Assembly: GCA_002361235.1 (NCBI GenBank)
Contig: DESI01000020.1
Location: 1 to 64,000, forward strand
Direction: 5' to 3'
Length of the DNA: 64,000 nt
DNA from: Porphyromonadaceae bacterium UBA3318
GTDB lineage: Bacteria; Bacteroidota; Bacteroidia; Bacteroidales; Muribaculaceae
Shown: positions 34,976 through 43,787 of the stretch, piece after piece
How the letters are laid out: every line of letters begins with the position of its first letter
How positions within the stretch are numbered: position 1 is the first letter of the stretch
Made by a program: the position numbers and the translations under genes
Notes under the pieces: generated by a model
The model's input: only the letters and a program-made list of their open reading frames with translations
The model's database searches: none
Told to the model about the DNA's origin: nothing

Positions 34976-36712
34976 GCCGGTGAAGGCTTTGGCGGAGAGG
35001 GTCGGGTCTACGGTGATTTCGAGCAGGTGACGCCCCGGAGCGAACAGCGAGGGGAGGACGGCGTGGAGGGCAGTCCCGGAGTCGGCGTGGAGGTAATTCC
35101 ATCCGTAGGCATGGCACAGAGCTTCCAGTGGCAGTTCACGTGGCGCGCACAGCATTTCTTCCCGAATCGGAAGCTCCGAGGTGGCGCTGATGCAGCGGAA
35201 TATGCCGCCACCGCCATTATTAAGTACCACTATATTGAAATCGTCGGGCACAAGGTCCAGGCCCATTATCTCAGGGGCGTACGAAAATGACATATCGCCT
35301 GAAATCAGCATTGTCGGGCCGGCATAGCACACGGCGGTGCCTACGGCCGTTGCGTTGCCTCCCTCTATGCCTGATACACCCCGGTTGCACCAGCAGGCGT
35401 GCGGCATCGGCGCAAGACCCAGACAGGCATATCTGACCGCTGTTCCGTTGGAGAAGAACAGGTTGAACTTACGCGGCACGGCATTCAGCAATATATTCAT
35501 GGCCTTCAGTTCCGACCACGGCGCGGAGCCGATATATTCCTCAGCCCGTTTTATGGCCTCCTGACGGGCATTGCGCCATGCCTCGGCGTAACCCGCAGCG
35601 CTGTTTTCGTCACGATACATACCGTGCCCTTTCATCCATTTTATAATAGATGCGAATCCTCGGAAAAACAGGGCCGGACCGGCGTCTACGTGTAGTGTCA
35701 ATGACTGGTAGCTGTCCACGCCCGGGTCAGTGTCTCCAAGTGTCCAGCATTCCGCATCCGGACACGAGCGCAGAAACGTTTTGAGGTGCGACGACACGAC
35801 GGCGCCTCCTATGGAAATGATGATGTCCGGCCGCAATGACCGTAGCGTATCTTCATCGGCAGCCAGAGCCAAGTCCGTGACGCAGGCGTCGGGATGTCCG
35901 ACCGGATGCAGGTTCGACAGAGGTTCTGCGCAGATGGCTGTCTGTGGTAACTGAAGAAAGTCAGCCAGCGCTTTGTTGAGCCTTGAATCCGGGCTCATGA
36001 ATCCCGCCACCACCAGTATCTTCTTGCCGGCCACTGTCTCGGCCAGTTCCCTGTATTGCGCCGGTGTCAGTGTATTGGGTCCTCCCAGCGTCTTTATTTT
36101 CCGCACTGAGTCGGAAGCCGAAGTCCCATCCGTCTCGGTTGTCTCTCCGATTGGCGCGTCTATCTGCACATTAACATGCACGGGGCCGGGGATGCCGGAT
36201 GTCGCAGCTATCCACGCCTCGTTGGACACACGGTTCACGTACCATTCATATTCGGAACGGAATGCCGGGTTGCCGCATTCTACCGAATTACCGTCCGAGA
36301 CGGGAATGTCGAAACTTTTCTTTATTATGTTCCGGAGTGCGCCCGGCTGGCACATGGTCTGCGAATCATTCTGGTCAATCCATCGGCGCGGTCTGTCGGC
36401 CGAAACCACGATTAGCGGCACATGGCGGTGGAACGCCTCGGCCACGGCCGGAGCGTAATTCAGCAGCGCCGTGCCTGAGGTGCAGCACAGCATCACCGGC
36501 CTGTTCGTGGCTATGGCCATACCCAAGGCCACGAACGCGGCGGTGCGTTCGTCGGTAACGACGCGGGATTTTATCAGCGGCCGTGCGGCTATGGCCATAA
36601 GCAGCGGAGCGTTGCGGCTGCCGGGGCTTACCACGGCATCGCGCAGCCCATGTGCAGTCAGCACGTCAAGCAGCACGCGGCAGTTGGTTTTGGCTGTGTC
36701 CATATCAGGCAT
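34967..36712 (-). CDS. menD: 2-succinyl-5-enolpyruvyl-6-hydroxy-3-cyclohexene-1-carboxylate synthase
   Basis: The 581-residue thiamine-diphosphate enzyme of menaquinone synthesis joins isochorismate and 2-oxoglutarate. The N-terminal domain has VVSPGSRNAPL and the cofactor-activating Glu in VTDERTAAF (about 54-62); SADRPRRWIDQNDSQTM follows; the C-terminal domain has GDMSFSYAPEIMGL and NNGGGGIFR, the metal and diphosphate-binding segment. The ATG at 36712 overlaps the end of the giant AlbA_2 gene by 8 nt, suggesting coupled translation; a second ATG at 36703 is possible. No other men gene is nearby. Confidence 0.95.
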   Translation of the reverse strand: MPDMDTAKTNCRVLLDVLTAHGLRDAVVSPGSRNAPLLMAIAARPLIKSRVVTDERTAAFVALGMAIATNRPVMLCCTSGTALLNYAPAVAEAFHRHVPLIVVSADRPRRWIDQNDSQTMCQPGALRNIIKKSFDIPVSDGNSVECGNPAFRSEYEWYVNRVSNEAWIAATSGIPGPVHVNVQIDAPIGETTETDGTSASDSVRKIKTLGGPNTLTPAQYRELAETVAGKKILVVAGFMSPDSRLNKALADFLQLPQTAICAEPLSNLHPVGHPDACVTDLALAADEDTLRSLRPDIIISIGGAVVSSHLKTFLRSCPDAECWTLGDTDPGVDSYQSLTLHVDAGPALFFRGFASIIKWMKGHGMYRDENSAAGYAEAWRNARQEAIKRAEEYIGSAPWSELKAMNILLNAVPRKFNLFFSNGTAVRYACLGLAPMPHACWCNRGVSGIEGGNATAVGTAVCYAGPTMLISGDMSFSYAPEIMGLDLVPDDFNIVVLNNGGGGIFRCISATSELPIREEMLCAPRELPLEALCHAYGWNYLHADSGTALHAVLPSLFAPGRHLLEITVDPTLSAKAFTGLF

Positions 36713-39700
36713 GACATGAGTTGATGATGTGCGCCATCTTCTCCATCAGGTCCGGTTTGTTCTCGTTGGTTCGCAACGGAGCGCCGAGTGCCTTGCGTTT
36801 CAGCGACGACTTCAGCGCGCTCGACATTCCAGGCATGGATTGCTCCGCAACGATCTCCCAGCCGCACACATGGTTCAGGGTGCTGGATACGGCACTTTCG
36901 CTATCTGAATTGATATGTCCCTGTCCTATCTCCGTCATCGGCTCCACGCGGAAATAGACGTTGCCGGAATTGTCGGCCACGAAGCTCAACACGCCTTCAT
37001 GGTCGTCGGCTATCGCTGCGAAACGAAGCGGCGACCGGGTGCCGTACTTTATCCTGGAGTTAGCACCCTTCTCGTATATCTCGGCCAACGGGATGCGCAG
37101 CGGCTCGCTGTTTTCATAACACATCACCAGATTGGCGTGCTCCATGTCGTGCGGTATGATCAGGCTCAGTATGCAGTCGCCCTCGCAATACAGGTCGGTC
37201 GGGCTGAATTCCACATTGCCTTTCTTGTCGAAGTATAGATAGCCGAACGGTTCGGAATACCCGTCCTCGTAATCATGCAGCACATTGGGGCGCCACGATG
37301 AGGTATAGGTGGCATCGGCCGGGGTGGCAGAGGCGGATGTCTCGGCTGCGGATTCCAGGGTCTCGGGCCTGACTGCGTTTAATGAATCGGCTTCATGGGC
37401 TGCTTCGGCGCGGGCTTCGGCTTTCAGGGCCTCGGCATGGAGACGGCTGCGGTCCTCCAGTTCAGCCAGCTGGCGACGCCGGTCGCGCTTGAATTCCTCC
37501 TCGGCCTGTCCGGTGAAGTATTTGGTGGACTGCCCGGACAGACGCACGTACAGGCGGTCCTTGTAATAAATCGGTTCAAGGCTCTTTTCGATGTCGAAGC
37601 GTATCACCACGCGCCCCTTCTCGCGGTTCAGCTCGTCGTCGTCGACCGACACCGAGATGCGGGCCAGGGCCGTGGGGCCGAAGTTGTCGGCCAGCAGATT
37701 GTCGATGTACACCTGCAGCTTGTCGGCGTCCGTGATCTTATGCTGATGTTTGCCGGCCACAAGCGTATGCGTGCGGAAATATTCGAAGTCGTCGGGCAGA
37801 CCGGCTGCGTACCCCTCGTTGTTCACGCCTAAAAACAGCGTGCCCCCCTCGGCGTTAAGGAATCCGGCTATGCGCGACAGAATGTGGTCCTGCTGGGCCA
37901 TCGGGTCGGGATACATCTTCTGGCCGCGTGCCACGGCCGGATAGACGATGCTGGTCTTGAACTCGATGAATTTGGATTCCGAGCCGTAATATTTGCCAAG
38001 ACGCGTGTCGCTCACCACATCCAGCGCGTTGCCTATTTCCTTGCGCAGACGCGAACAGATGTCGTCGGAATTGTCGCTCACGTCCGACATCATGTTGAAC
38101 GACAGCACCATCCTCGCTATGGTGCGGTCCAGTTCCGACGATTCGGGATTCCGCGCTATCTCGTATAGTGAGGAGTTATAGCTTTCGTCGCCCATCCAGG
38201 CCACCATCTCCAGGCGTCGGTACATGCTGGTGAGGATGGGTACCTTAAGGCTTTCCTGTTCCAGTTTGGAAAGCTCCGCGAGGTCGATGCGCTTGTTGGT
38301 GGCATAATAATCGTGCATCAGCAACAGCTCGGCGTGGGTGGAGAGGGTATCGGCTTTCTCCTTGTCGTCGGCCATCAGGGCCAGGATGCGAGCCAGACGC
38401 AGATAGTCGTAAGCCTCCAGCAGATCCTTCTCCGCTATGGCGGCGTAACGGATTATCTCTACTAATTCCTGCATATCGTCGGGCAGCAGCTCGTCGTATT
38501 CCTCCTCCATCTGCCCGTCGCCATCCATGTTCATGTCGTCGTCGCCGTTGAGCGACAGGGCGCGGAATATGTTCCTGAACGCATCGGAGGTGGTGAAATT
38601 ATCGGCATATTTATCCAGTTTCTCGGTGATATATCCGTTTATCACGCCCCCCGACACACTGTATAGCTTAACGTTGACGATGTCGCTGTTGCGTATGTCG
38701 AAACTGGAGTCCGCCTCGACGAACAGCCCGAATCCCTTCAGGGTCAGCGCGCTGAAATTGTGGCCTTCGGTTATGTTTTCGGCATTGGTGATTACGGCGC
38801 GGTATTCGGTGTTGATGTCCATGTTGTCGCGCACATATTCGCCGGCCTGTTCCAGCAGCGAGAAGTGGTATCTGCCGTCGTCGTCCACATCGGTCACAGT
38901 GGCGCGGAACTGCAGCGGCTTTCCGTTGGCGTCGTGCCAGCAAGTGTCGTCCAGGTATCTTACTCGATAGCCTACCACGTCCTTGCAGTCTATGTAGCCG
39001 GAGCCGTCCTCGTAGTCGTCGTCGATGATGCCGCACAGGAACCGGGGATTTCCCTGGTCGTCGTCACGCAGCATGGCATTGACCTCGATTGTCACCACGT
39101 CGCCCGGCTCGGCCTTGACGATGTAGTGGGGGCGGTCTGTCTGAACCGTGATCTCGTCGCGGCGGAACAGTTCGTGCTCTATGTCGTTCCACCATGAGTT
39201 GTGGTCGTTCATCCTCTTGATCTTGGAGCCGGACATACCCCTAATGCCCCCTATCATGATGGAGGGATGAAGCCACTGCATCAGCACGGAAGGCACGGCC
39301 TGTTCGGGGTCGCGCGTGGAGTCGTTGCGGGTCAGTTCCATCCCTTCGGGACTGATGGAGAGTTCCAGCTGTCCTGAGGTGAACCGATGGTTTCCGCGGA
39401 TCAGCGACAATGGCGAGCTGATGGTGCGCGTGGCGGCCGCGGCCACCAGATACATCGGGTCGCGCAGCTGCGAATATAGCGGCTTGGTCAGCGAGGTGCA
39501 TCCGAACAGGGCGCCTATGGCCTGGTTCAGCACGTTCCGGGTCCGGTTGGTGCTGAGCAGCGATATGTAACGGTAATAGTATGAATAAGTGCGGTTCAGG
39601 TCGGTGCCCGGCTTGGAGAGCAGGATCTTGAGCGCCGTGGCCGTTACTGCCGTGAGCACCTTCTCCTTCTGGCTGCGGGTCTCGGCCTGCGGGAGTCCGT

Positions 39701-40808
39701 CGATGCTGGCCGCCGCCTGCTGCAGATACATCTCGAACTGCTCCACGAACGCCGTGCGGAACGGCTCGCGTTCCCAGTTCTCGAGGTTGCGTGTGAAGAT
39801 GCTCTGGAATATGCTGTTCAGATAGTCGCTGACCTTGTGCGGGTACAGGCGGAATATCATCATCATTACGCCGAATGCCTGGTCGGGATGATACAGATAG
39901 CCGGACTTCTCCAGCTTGGCGAATATGGAGCTTACGAATTCATCGAGCTTGTCGTTGCGCAGCAGACCCATGAACTGCTCGTAGGGCTGCACGGATTCCA
40001 CCAGTGTGGTGATCTGCTGCTGCATCGACTTGCGTGCCTCGAACGCCAGACCCTCCAGAAAGTCGGAATCCTCCAGAAAGTACAGGGCTCCGGCGCGTAA
40101 CGCCGACAGGAACTGGCTTACCTCCGAAATGCGGTATTTCAGCGTGTCGGCCGTCATTCCCCAGGGGAACGTGCTGAGTGTGAGGCGCATCTTGTTGATG
40201 AACCATAACGGGTTATGGTTGTCAAGGTCGCTTTTCAGGTATTCGTAATCCGGGCCTGAGGTCCATAATTTGCGGATGAAGTTTACTAAAGTGGAGGACA
40301 ACCCTAATTTCTCGGCCAGTGATTTGGGCTCGTAGAAAGGCAGGCGCGCGCTGTCGTTGTCGAAACGCACGATGCAGCCCGCTTTGCTGAGCGACTGGAA
40401 CTTACAGCTCGCCTTCTGGCCCTTCTGCAACATGGCGTTGCGGTCGTGTATGCTGAATATAAGGCCGTTGCTGTCCACAACCTTGAATTTGTCGTGCATA
40501 CGGTCCAAAGGTACGTAGGTCACGGTGCATTCTATGCTTTCGCCGCGTCGGAACGTGTCGTTGTAAAGCTCGTAAATAATGGCGGGCAGATGCTGTTTCA
40601 CTGTCACAGTGCCGTTATAGGAGATTATGATGCGACAAGCGATATATTCCGGCAATTGGTATTCGGGTTCCTTCTGGAAAGGCAGTTTCGGCACCTGGAC
40701 CGTTTCATTCAGGCCGTGGACGGAGCCAGTCTTGATGTTAATGAATTCGGGGTCTGTCACCGACCTGTCTACTTCGAAAAGTACGATTTCTCCTTTTTTG
40801 AATGCCAT
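36705..40808 (-). CDS. Giant protein with AlbA_2/Schlafen-like DNA-binding domain and OB/S1-like segments
   Basis: The 1367-residue cytoplasmic protein has an AlbA_2 (Schlafen-type) domain at about 965-1115: KFIEFKTSIV, then AGFLNAEGGTLFLGVNNEG and DRLYVRLSGQSTKYF. Several beta-rich stretches elsewhere look like OB/S1-type modules (KKGEIVLFEVDR at 4-15, PGDVVTIEVNAML near 590, ITEGHNFSALTLKGFGLFVEAD near 690), which would suit nucleic-acid binding. A coiled Ala/Glu-rich linker (about 1115-1175) leads to a C-terminal beta region. No nuclease or helicase motif was seen. The ATG at 40808 was chosen over an upstream in-frame ATG because MAFKKGEIVLFEV begins a domain. It overlaps menD by 8 nt. Function unknown. 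Confidence 0.8.
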   Translation of the reverse strand: MAFKKGEIVLFEVDRSVTDPEFINIKTGSVHGLNETVQVPKLPFQKEPEYQLPEYIACRIIISYNGTVTVKQHLPAIIYELYNDTFRRGESIECTVTYVPLDRMHDKFKVVDSNGLIFSIHDRNAMLQKGQKASCKFQSLSKAGCIVRFDNDSARLPFYEPKSLAEKLGLSSTLVNFIRKLWTSGPDYEYLKSDLDNHNPLWFINKMRLTLSTFPWGMTADTLKYRISEVSQFLSALRAGALYFLEDSDFLEGLAFEARKSMQQQITTLVESVQPYEQFMGLLRNDKLDEFVSSIFAKLEKSGYLYHPDQAFGVMMMIFRLYPHKVSDYLNSIFQSIFTRNLENWEREPFRTAFVEQFEMYLQQAAASIDGLPQAETRSQKEKVLTAVTATALKILLSKPGTDLNRTYSYYYRYISLLSTNRTRNVLNQAIGALFGCTSLTKPLYSQLRDPMYLVAAAATRTISSPLSLIRGNHRFTSGQLELSISPEGMELTRNDSTRDPEQAVPSVLMQWLHPSIMIGGIRGMSGSKIKRMNDHNSWWNDIEHELFRRDEITVQTDRPHYIVKAEPGDVVTIEVNAMLRDDDQGNPRFLCGIIDDDYEDGSGYIDCKDVVGYRVRYLDDTCWHDANGKPLQFRATVTDVDDDGRYHFSLLEQAGEYVRDNMDINTEYRAVITNAENITEGHNFSALTLKGFGLFVEADSSFDIRNSDIVNVKLYSVSGGVINGYITEKLDKYADNFTTSDAFRNIFRALSLNGDDDMNMDGDGQMEEEYDELLPDDMQELVEIIRYAAIAEKDLLEAYDYLRLARILALMADDKEKADTLSTHAELLLMHDYYATNKRIDLAELSKLEQESLKVPILTSMYRRLEMVAWMGDESYNSSLYEIARNPESSELDRTIARMVLSFNMMSDVSDNSDDICSRLRKEIGNALDVVSDTRLGKYYGSESKFIEFKTSIVYPAVARGQKMYPDPMAQQDHILSRIAGFLNAEGGTLFLGVNNEGYAAGLPDDFEYFRTHTLVAGKHQHKITDADKLQVYIDNLLADNFGPTALARISVSVDDDELNREKGRVVIRFDIEKSLEPIYYKDRLYVRLSGQSTKYFTGQAEEEFKRDRRRQLAELEDRSRLHAEALKAEARAEAAHEADSLNAVRPETLESAAETSASATPADATYTSSWRPNVLHDYEDGYSEPFGYLYFDKKGNVEFSPTDLYCEGDCILSLIIPHDMEHANLVMCYENSEPLRIPLAEIYEKGANSRIKYGTRSPLRFAAIADDHEGVLSFVADNSGNVYFRVEPMTEIGQGHINSDSESAVSSTLNHVCGWEIVAEQSMPGMSSALKSSLKRKALGAPLRTNENKPDLMEKMAHIINSCHA

Positions 40809-40844
40809 GATGGGTTTGTTTTTGGGGTTGATAATTAAAATGGA

Positions 40845-40872
40845 GCGGAGCTCCAAAACGGAACGGCTCCGC
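40845..40872 (-). terminator. Hairpin after the fmt operon
   Basis: GCGGAGC (40845-40851) pairs with GCTCCGC (40866-40872). Read on the minus strand it lies after fmt and the homopyrimidine run and is followed by CATTTTAATT, so it can end the plsC-thiD-fmt transcript or act as an attenuator before the giant gene. Confidence 0.5.
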
Positions 40873-40874
40873 GC

Positions 40875-41030
40875 GGGAGGAGAGAGGAGAGGAAAGGGGG
40901 GGGAAAAAGAGGGAGAGAAAGAGTGAGAGGAAAGGGGGGGAGGAGAAAGAGGGAGGAGAAGGTGAGAGAGAAGGAGGGAGGAGAAGGGAGGAGAAGGAGA
41001 GAGAGTGAGAGAGAGAGAGGAGAGTGGGGG
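40875..41030. repeat. 156-bp homopurine/homopyrimidine tract
   Basis: The plus strand has only A and G apart from four T residues (40924, 40963, 41006, 41025). It ends exactly at the last base of fmt and reaches the hairpin before the giant gene. Runs of 7-8 G and GGAG/GAGA motifs alternate. No gene is present. Confidence 0.95.
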
Positions 41031-41993
41031 TCAGAGCGCGGGGGCCTTGAAGCGGAGAGGGGTGTAGCCGAGCAGGAAGGCGGAGGCGGCCATGCGTTTC
41101 TTGCCGGCAGGCTGTAGCTCCACAATTTCAAGCCAGCGGTCGGAAGTGGCCACGAGAAGACGCTTCTTCTCGATGCGCACGTCGCCGGGCACAATGCCGG
41201 TGTTATCATCGCTGCCGGTGCTGGGCTCGTCGGTCAGCGCGGTGGTGTAAATCTTGACGTCCATGGGGGCGTGGTTCAGCTGCTCAAGCGCCGAGTAGGC
41301 GGCGGGATACGGCGACAGGCCGCGCACCTGGTTGTGTATCTGCACAGCCGGTCGGTTCCAGTGTATGGCCATATCTTCCTTAAAAATCTTGGGAGCGGGA
41401 ATGAATTCCCCTTCGGGCTGCGGGATGGGCTTGACACATCCGTTCTCGATGTCCCGGACGGTCTTCGACACCATGTCGGCGCCCAGGACCATGAGGCGGT
41501 CGTATACCGTGCCTACGTTGTCCTCGGGCAGTATGTCGATGCGCTGCCGGTCGATGATGGAGCCGGTGTCGATGTCGTGGTTCAGGAAGAAAGTGGTGAC
41601 GCCGGTTTCGGTCTCGCCGTTCATGATGGCGCGGTTTATCGGGGCGGCGCCACGGTATTTGGGCAGCAGGGCGGCGTGGAGATTGAACGTACCCTTGGGA
41701 GGCATGGCCCACACGGCTTCGGGCAGCATGCGGAAGGCTATCACCACGAACAGGTCGGCCTGCAGCGACTGTAGCTCGGCCAGGAATTCGGGATTCTTAA
41801 GTTTCTCAGGCTGCATCACCTTCAGACCGTGCTCCACGGCATATTTCTTGACGTCGCTCTGAATCAGCTTGTGGCCGCGTCCGGCTATCTTGTCGGGCAT
41901 AGTCACCACGGCGGCTATCTCATGACCGTCTGCCACCAGTCGGTCAAGACTCGGCACCGCAAACTCCGGTGTTCCGAAAAATACGATCTTCAT
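41031..41993 (-). CDS. fmt: Methionyl-tRNA formyltransferase
   Basis: The 320-residue enzyme formylates initiator Met-tRNA. It has MKIVFFGTPEFAVPSLDRL at the N-terminus, the catalytic-site segments NLHAALLPKYRGAAPINRAIMNG (Asn-His, about 108-130) and HDIDTGSII (with the catalytic Asp, about 150-158), and a C-terminal OB-like tRNA-binding domain (about 210-320). It is the last gene of a plsC-thiD-fmt operon, 28 nt after thiD. Confidence 0.96.
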   Translation of the reverse strand: MKIVFFGTPEFAVPSLDRLVADGHEIAAVVTMPDKIAGRGHKLIQSDVKKYAVEHGLKVMQPEKLKNPEFLAELQSLQADLFVVIAFRMLPEAVWAMPPKGTFNLHAALLPKYRGAAPINRAIMNGETETGVTTFFLNHDIDTGSIIDRQRIDILPEDNVGTVYDRLMVLGADMVSKTVRDIENGCVKPIPQPEGEFIPAPKIFKEDMAIHWNRPAVQIHNQVRGLSPYPAAYSALEQLNHAPMDVKIYTTALTDEPSTGSDDNTGIVPGDVRIEKKRLLVATSDRWLEIVELQPAGKKRMAASAFLLGYTPLRFKAPAL

Positions 41994-42021
41994 AATTCTA
42001 TGTCAATGAACGGCCCGGTGC

Positions 42022-42783
42022 TTATTCCAGCACAGGTCCGTATCCTTCAATTATTCTGTTGTTAACGTTACGCTGTATGGCTTCATGCACGAACCGCTTG
42101 GCGCGCCCGACGGCTTCCGCCATATTCAGGCCGTGGCCCAGATATGAGGCGATGGCCGAACTGAGCACACATCCGGTGCCGTGCAGATTGGGCGATGCGA
42201 TTCGCGGCGTGGTGTATTCCTGAAGCAATTCCGGACCGCGATAGAGGGAGTCGGTGCAGGCTTCAGAGCCGGTGTCGCCGCCCTTCAGCAGCAGGTAAGG
42301 GGAGAGGGTATTCAATGGCCTTCCGGCCATTGCACGGAATAAAGAGGCTTCCTTAACGTTCGGGGTGATTAAAGAGGCGAGAGGGAAAAGGAAACGGATC
42401 ATGGCACGGGCGGTGTCATCGCGGCGGTCTATAAGCCGGCCGGCGGCGGTGGGTGCCAGCACCGGGTCTATGACTACGTTCCGGAGGTTGTGCCGGCGTA
42501 TGGCTTCGGCTACGGTTTCTACTGTTTCCGGGGTGGGGAGCAGTCCGATTTTCACGGCATCGGGCCGTGCGGCTTCCACGGCGGCGTCAAGCTGGTCACG
42601 TAACAGATCCGGGTGCGTGGGATTGATTGACTTGACGCCGTGCTGGTTCTGCACGGTCAGGGCGGTGATGCAACTGAGAGGGTAGGACCCGGTGCGCGCG
42701 CACGTGCGGATGTCGGCGCTCATGCCGGCGCCTCCCGTGGGATCCATCCCGCTTGTCAGCAATATCACCGGAGTCTTGGACAT
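42022..42783 (-). CDS. thiD: Hydroxymethylpyrimidine / phosphomethylpyrimidine kinase
   Basis: The 253-residue ribokinase-fold enzyme of thiamine synthesis has TSGMDPTGGAGMSADI at the N-terminus, ALTVQNQHGV, IDPVLAPTAAG and the anion-hole/catalytic motif NLHGTGCVLSSAIAS near residue 200. The ATG at 42783 lies 2 nt after the plsC stop; the reading frame open further upstream is a shadow inside plsC. Some members act only on HMP-P; both steps are typical. Confidence 0.9.
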   Translation of the reverse strand: MSKTPVILLTSGMDPTGGAGMSADIRTCARTGSYPLSCITALTVQNQHGVKSINPTHPDLLRDQLDAAVEAARPDAVKIGLLPTPETVETVAEAIRRHNLRNVVIDPVLAPTAAGRLIDRRDDTARAMIRFLFPLASLITPNVKEASLFRAMAGRPLNTLSPYLLLKGGDTGSEACTDSLYRGPELLQEYTTPRIASPNLHGTGCVLSSAIASYLGHGLNMAEAVGRAKRFVHEAIQRNVNNRIIEGYGPVLE

Positions 42784-42785
42784 GG

Positions 42786-43592
42786 TCAGGAGTTTTGTTC
42801 CGTTGCCTCGGTATTGGGCTGAGGCAGTGCCGAAGCTATTTCCCGGCGGCACTGTTCCATCAGCGCCTTGGTGTTGAATCCGCGCTCGCCGGGCCATATC
42901 GGTTTGTGGATGGTCATGCGGATATGCGAGGGGGTCATCAGATAGGTGTATCGGGGCATGGCGCGGAAACTGCCGTCGATGGTGATGGGCACCACCGGCA
43001 ACTTGAACTCGCCTGCCAGCATGAACGCGCCCCGCTTGAAGGCTGTTATATTGCCGTCCCATGTGCGGCTTCCTTCGGGGAATATCACCAGCGACATGCC
43101 GCCCTTCAGGGTCCCTTCCGATTCCTGAATGGTGCTCTTGATGCCGGCGATGCTGCTGTCGTCCACCATGATGTGTCCCGCCTTGCGGCAGGCTGCTCCC
43201 ACCATGAAGATGCTTTCCAGTTCCTTCTTCATCAGCCACTTGAAATTGTGGTTCAGGAATCCGTAGATGGTCCAGATGTCGTAGGCTCCCTGATGGTTGG
43301 CCACGAACACGTACGATTGCTTCGGGTCGATGTTCTCGCGGCCACGTACCGTGACGCGCATCAGGTAGAGCGCGCACGTCACCTGCGACCATATCTTGGC
43401 CGGCCAGTAACCCCAGAAATCGCGGTTGCCCAGCCAGCATCCAGCCAGCGTGATGGCGGCTGTGATCAGGGTCAGCACCACGAATATCGGGGTGGCTATG
43501 AATATTTCATAAAATATGTAGAGGCCGCGCAGCATCCACTGCCACGCGTTGCGATGCGGCCTCGCGGCTCGCACGGGAGGTCTCTGTTCCAT
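42786..43592 (-). CDS. 1-acyl-sn-glycerol-3-phosphate acyltransferase
   Basis: The 268-residue membrane enzyme has an N-terminal hydrophobic region (about 25-60), the catalytic HX4D motif in NHQGAYD (about 97-103), and FPEGSRTWDG (about 168-177), the substrate-phosphate-binding motif of PlsC. It makes phosphatidic acid in phospholipid synthesis. It is first in the plsC-thiD-fmt operon, behind a good promoter at 43650-43680. Confidence 0.9.
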   Translation of the reverse strand: MEQRPPVRAARPHRNAWQWMLRGLYIFYEIFIATPIFVVLTLITAAITLAGCWLGNRDFWGYWPAKIWSQVTCALYLMRVTVRGRENIDPKQSYVFVANHQGAYDIWTIYGFLNHNFKWLMKKELESIFMVGAACRKAGHIMVDDSSIAGIKSTIQESEGTLKGGMSLVIFPEGSRTWDGNITAFKRGAFMLAGEFKLPVVPITIDGSFRAMPRYTYLMTPSHIRMTIHKPIWPGERGFNTKALMEQCRREIASALPQPNTEATEQNS

Positions 43593-43649
43593 TATTGTCC
43601 TATTTTCTAACCTTTTCTATCGTTTTCTATCGTCTATGAACCGACATTA

Positions 43650-43680
43650 CAAAATTAAGTCATTTTCGCGAAAAATCAAA
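43650..43680 (-). promoter_or_regulatory. Promoter of the plsC-thiD-fmt operon
   Basis: On the minus strand TTTG (43680-43677), 19 nt, TAATTTTG (43657-43650). The start is near 43644, about 52 nt before plsC. Three phased ATTAAGAC repeats lie just upstream (43684-43722). Confidence 0.75.
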
Positions 43681-43683
43681 GCA

Positions 43684-43726
43684 ATTAAGACATATTAAGA
43701 CTCCGGGACAACATATTAAGACTCCG
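43684..43726 (-). promoter_or_regulatory. Phased ATTAAGAC repeats upstream of the plsC promoter
   Basis: ATTAAGAC occurs at 43684, 43694 and 43715 (spacings 10 and 21 bp, one and two helical turns). The 16-bp ACATATTAAGACTCCG is repeated exactly at 43690-43705 and 43711-43726. They lie about 40-80 nt upstream of the predicted start, where an activator would bind. Confidence 0.6.
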
Positions 43727-43787
43727 CCTCGCCATTGGAGCGGGACGGAGCCTTGACGACCGGCCGGAGCCGGATGCGGTTCGGTTG

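Noticed and set aside
42784..43440. Long N-terminal extension of thiD
   Set aside because: It lies wholly within plsC in another frame; ThiD proteins start at the MSKTPVILL segment.
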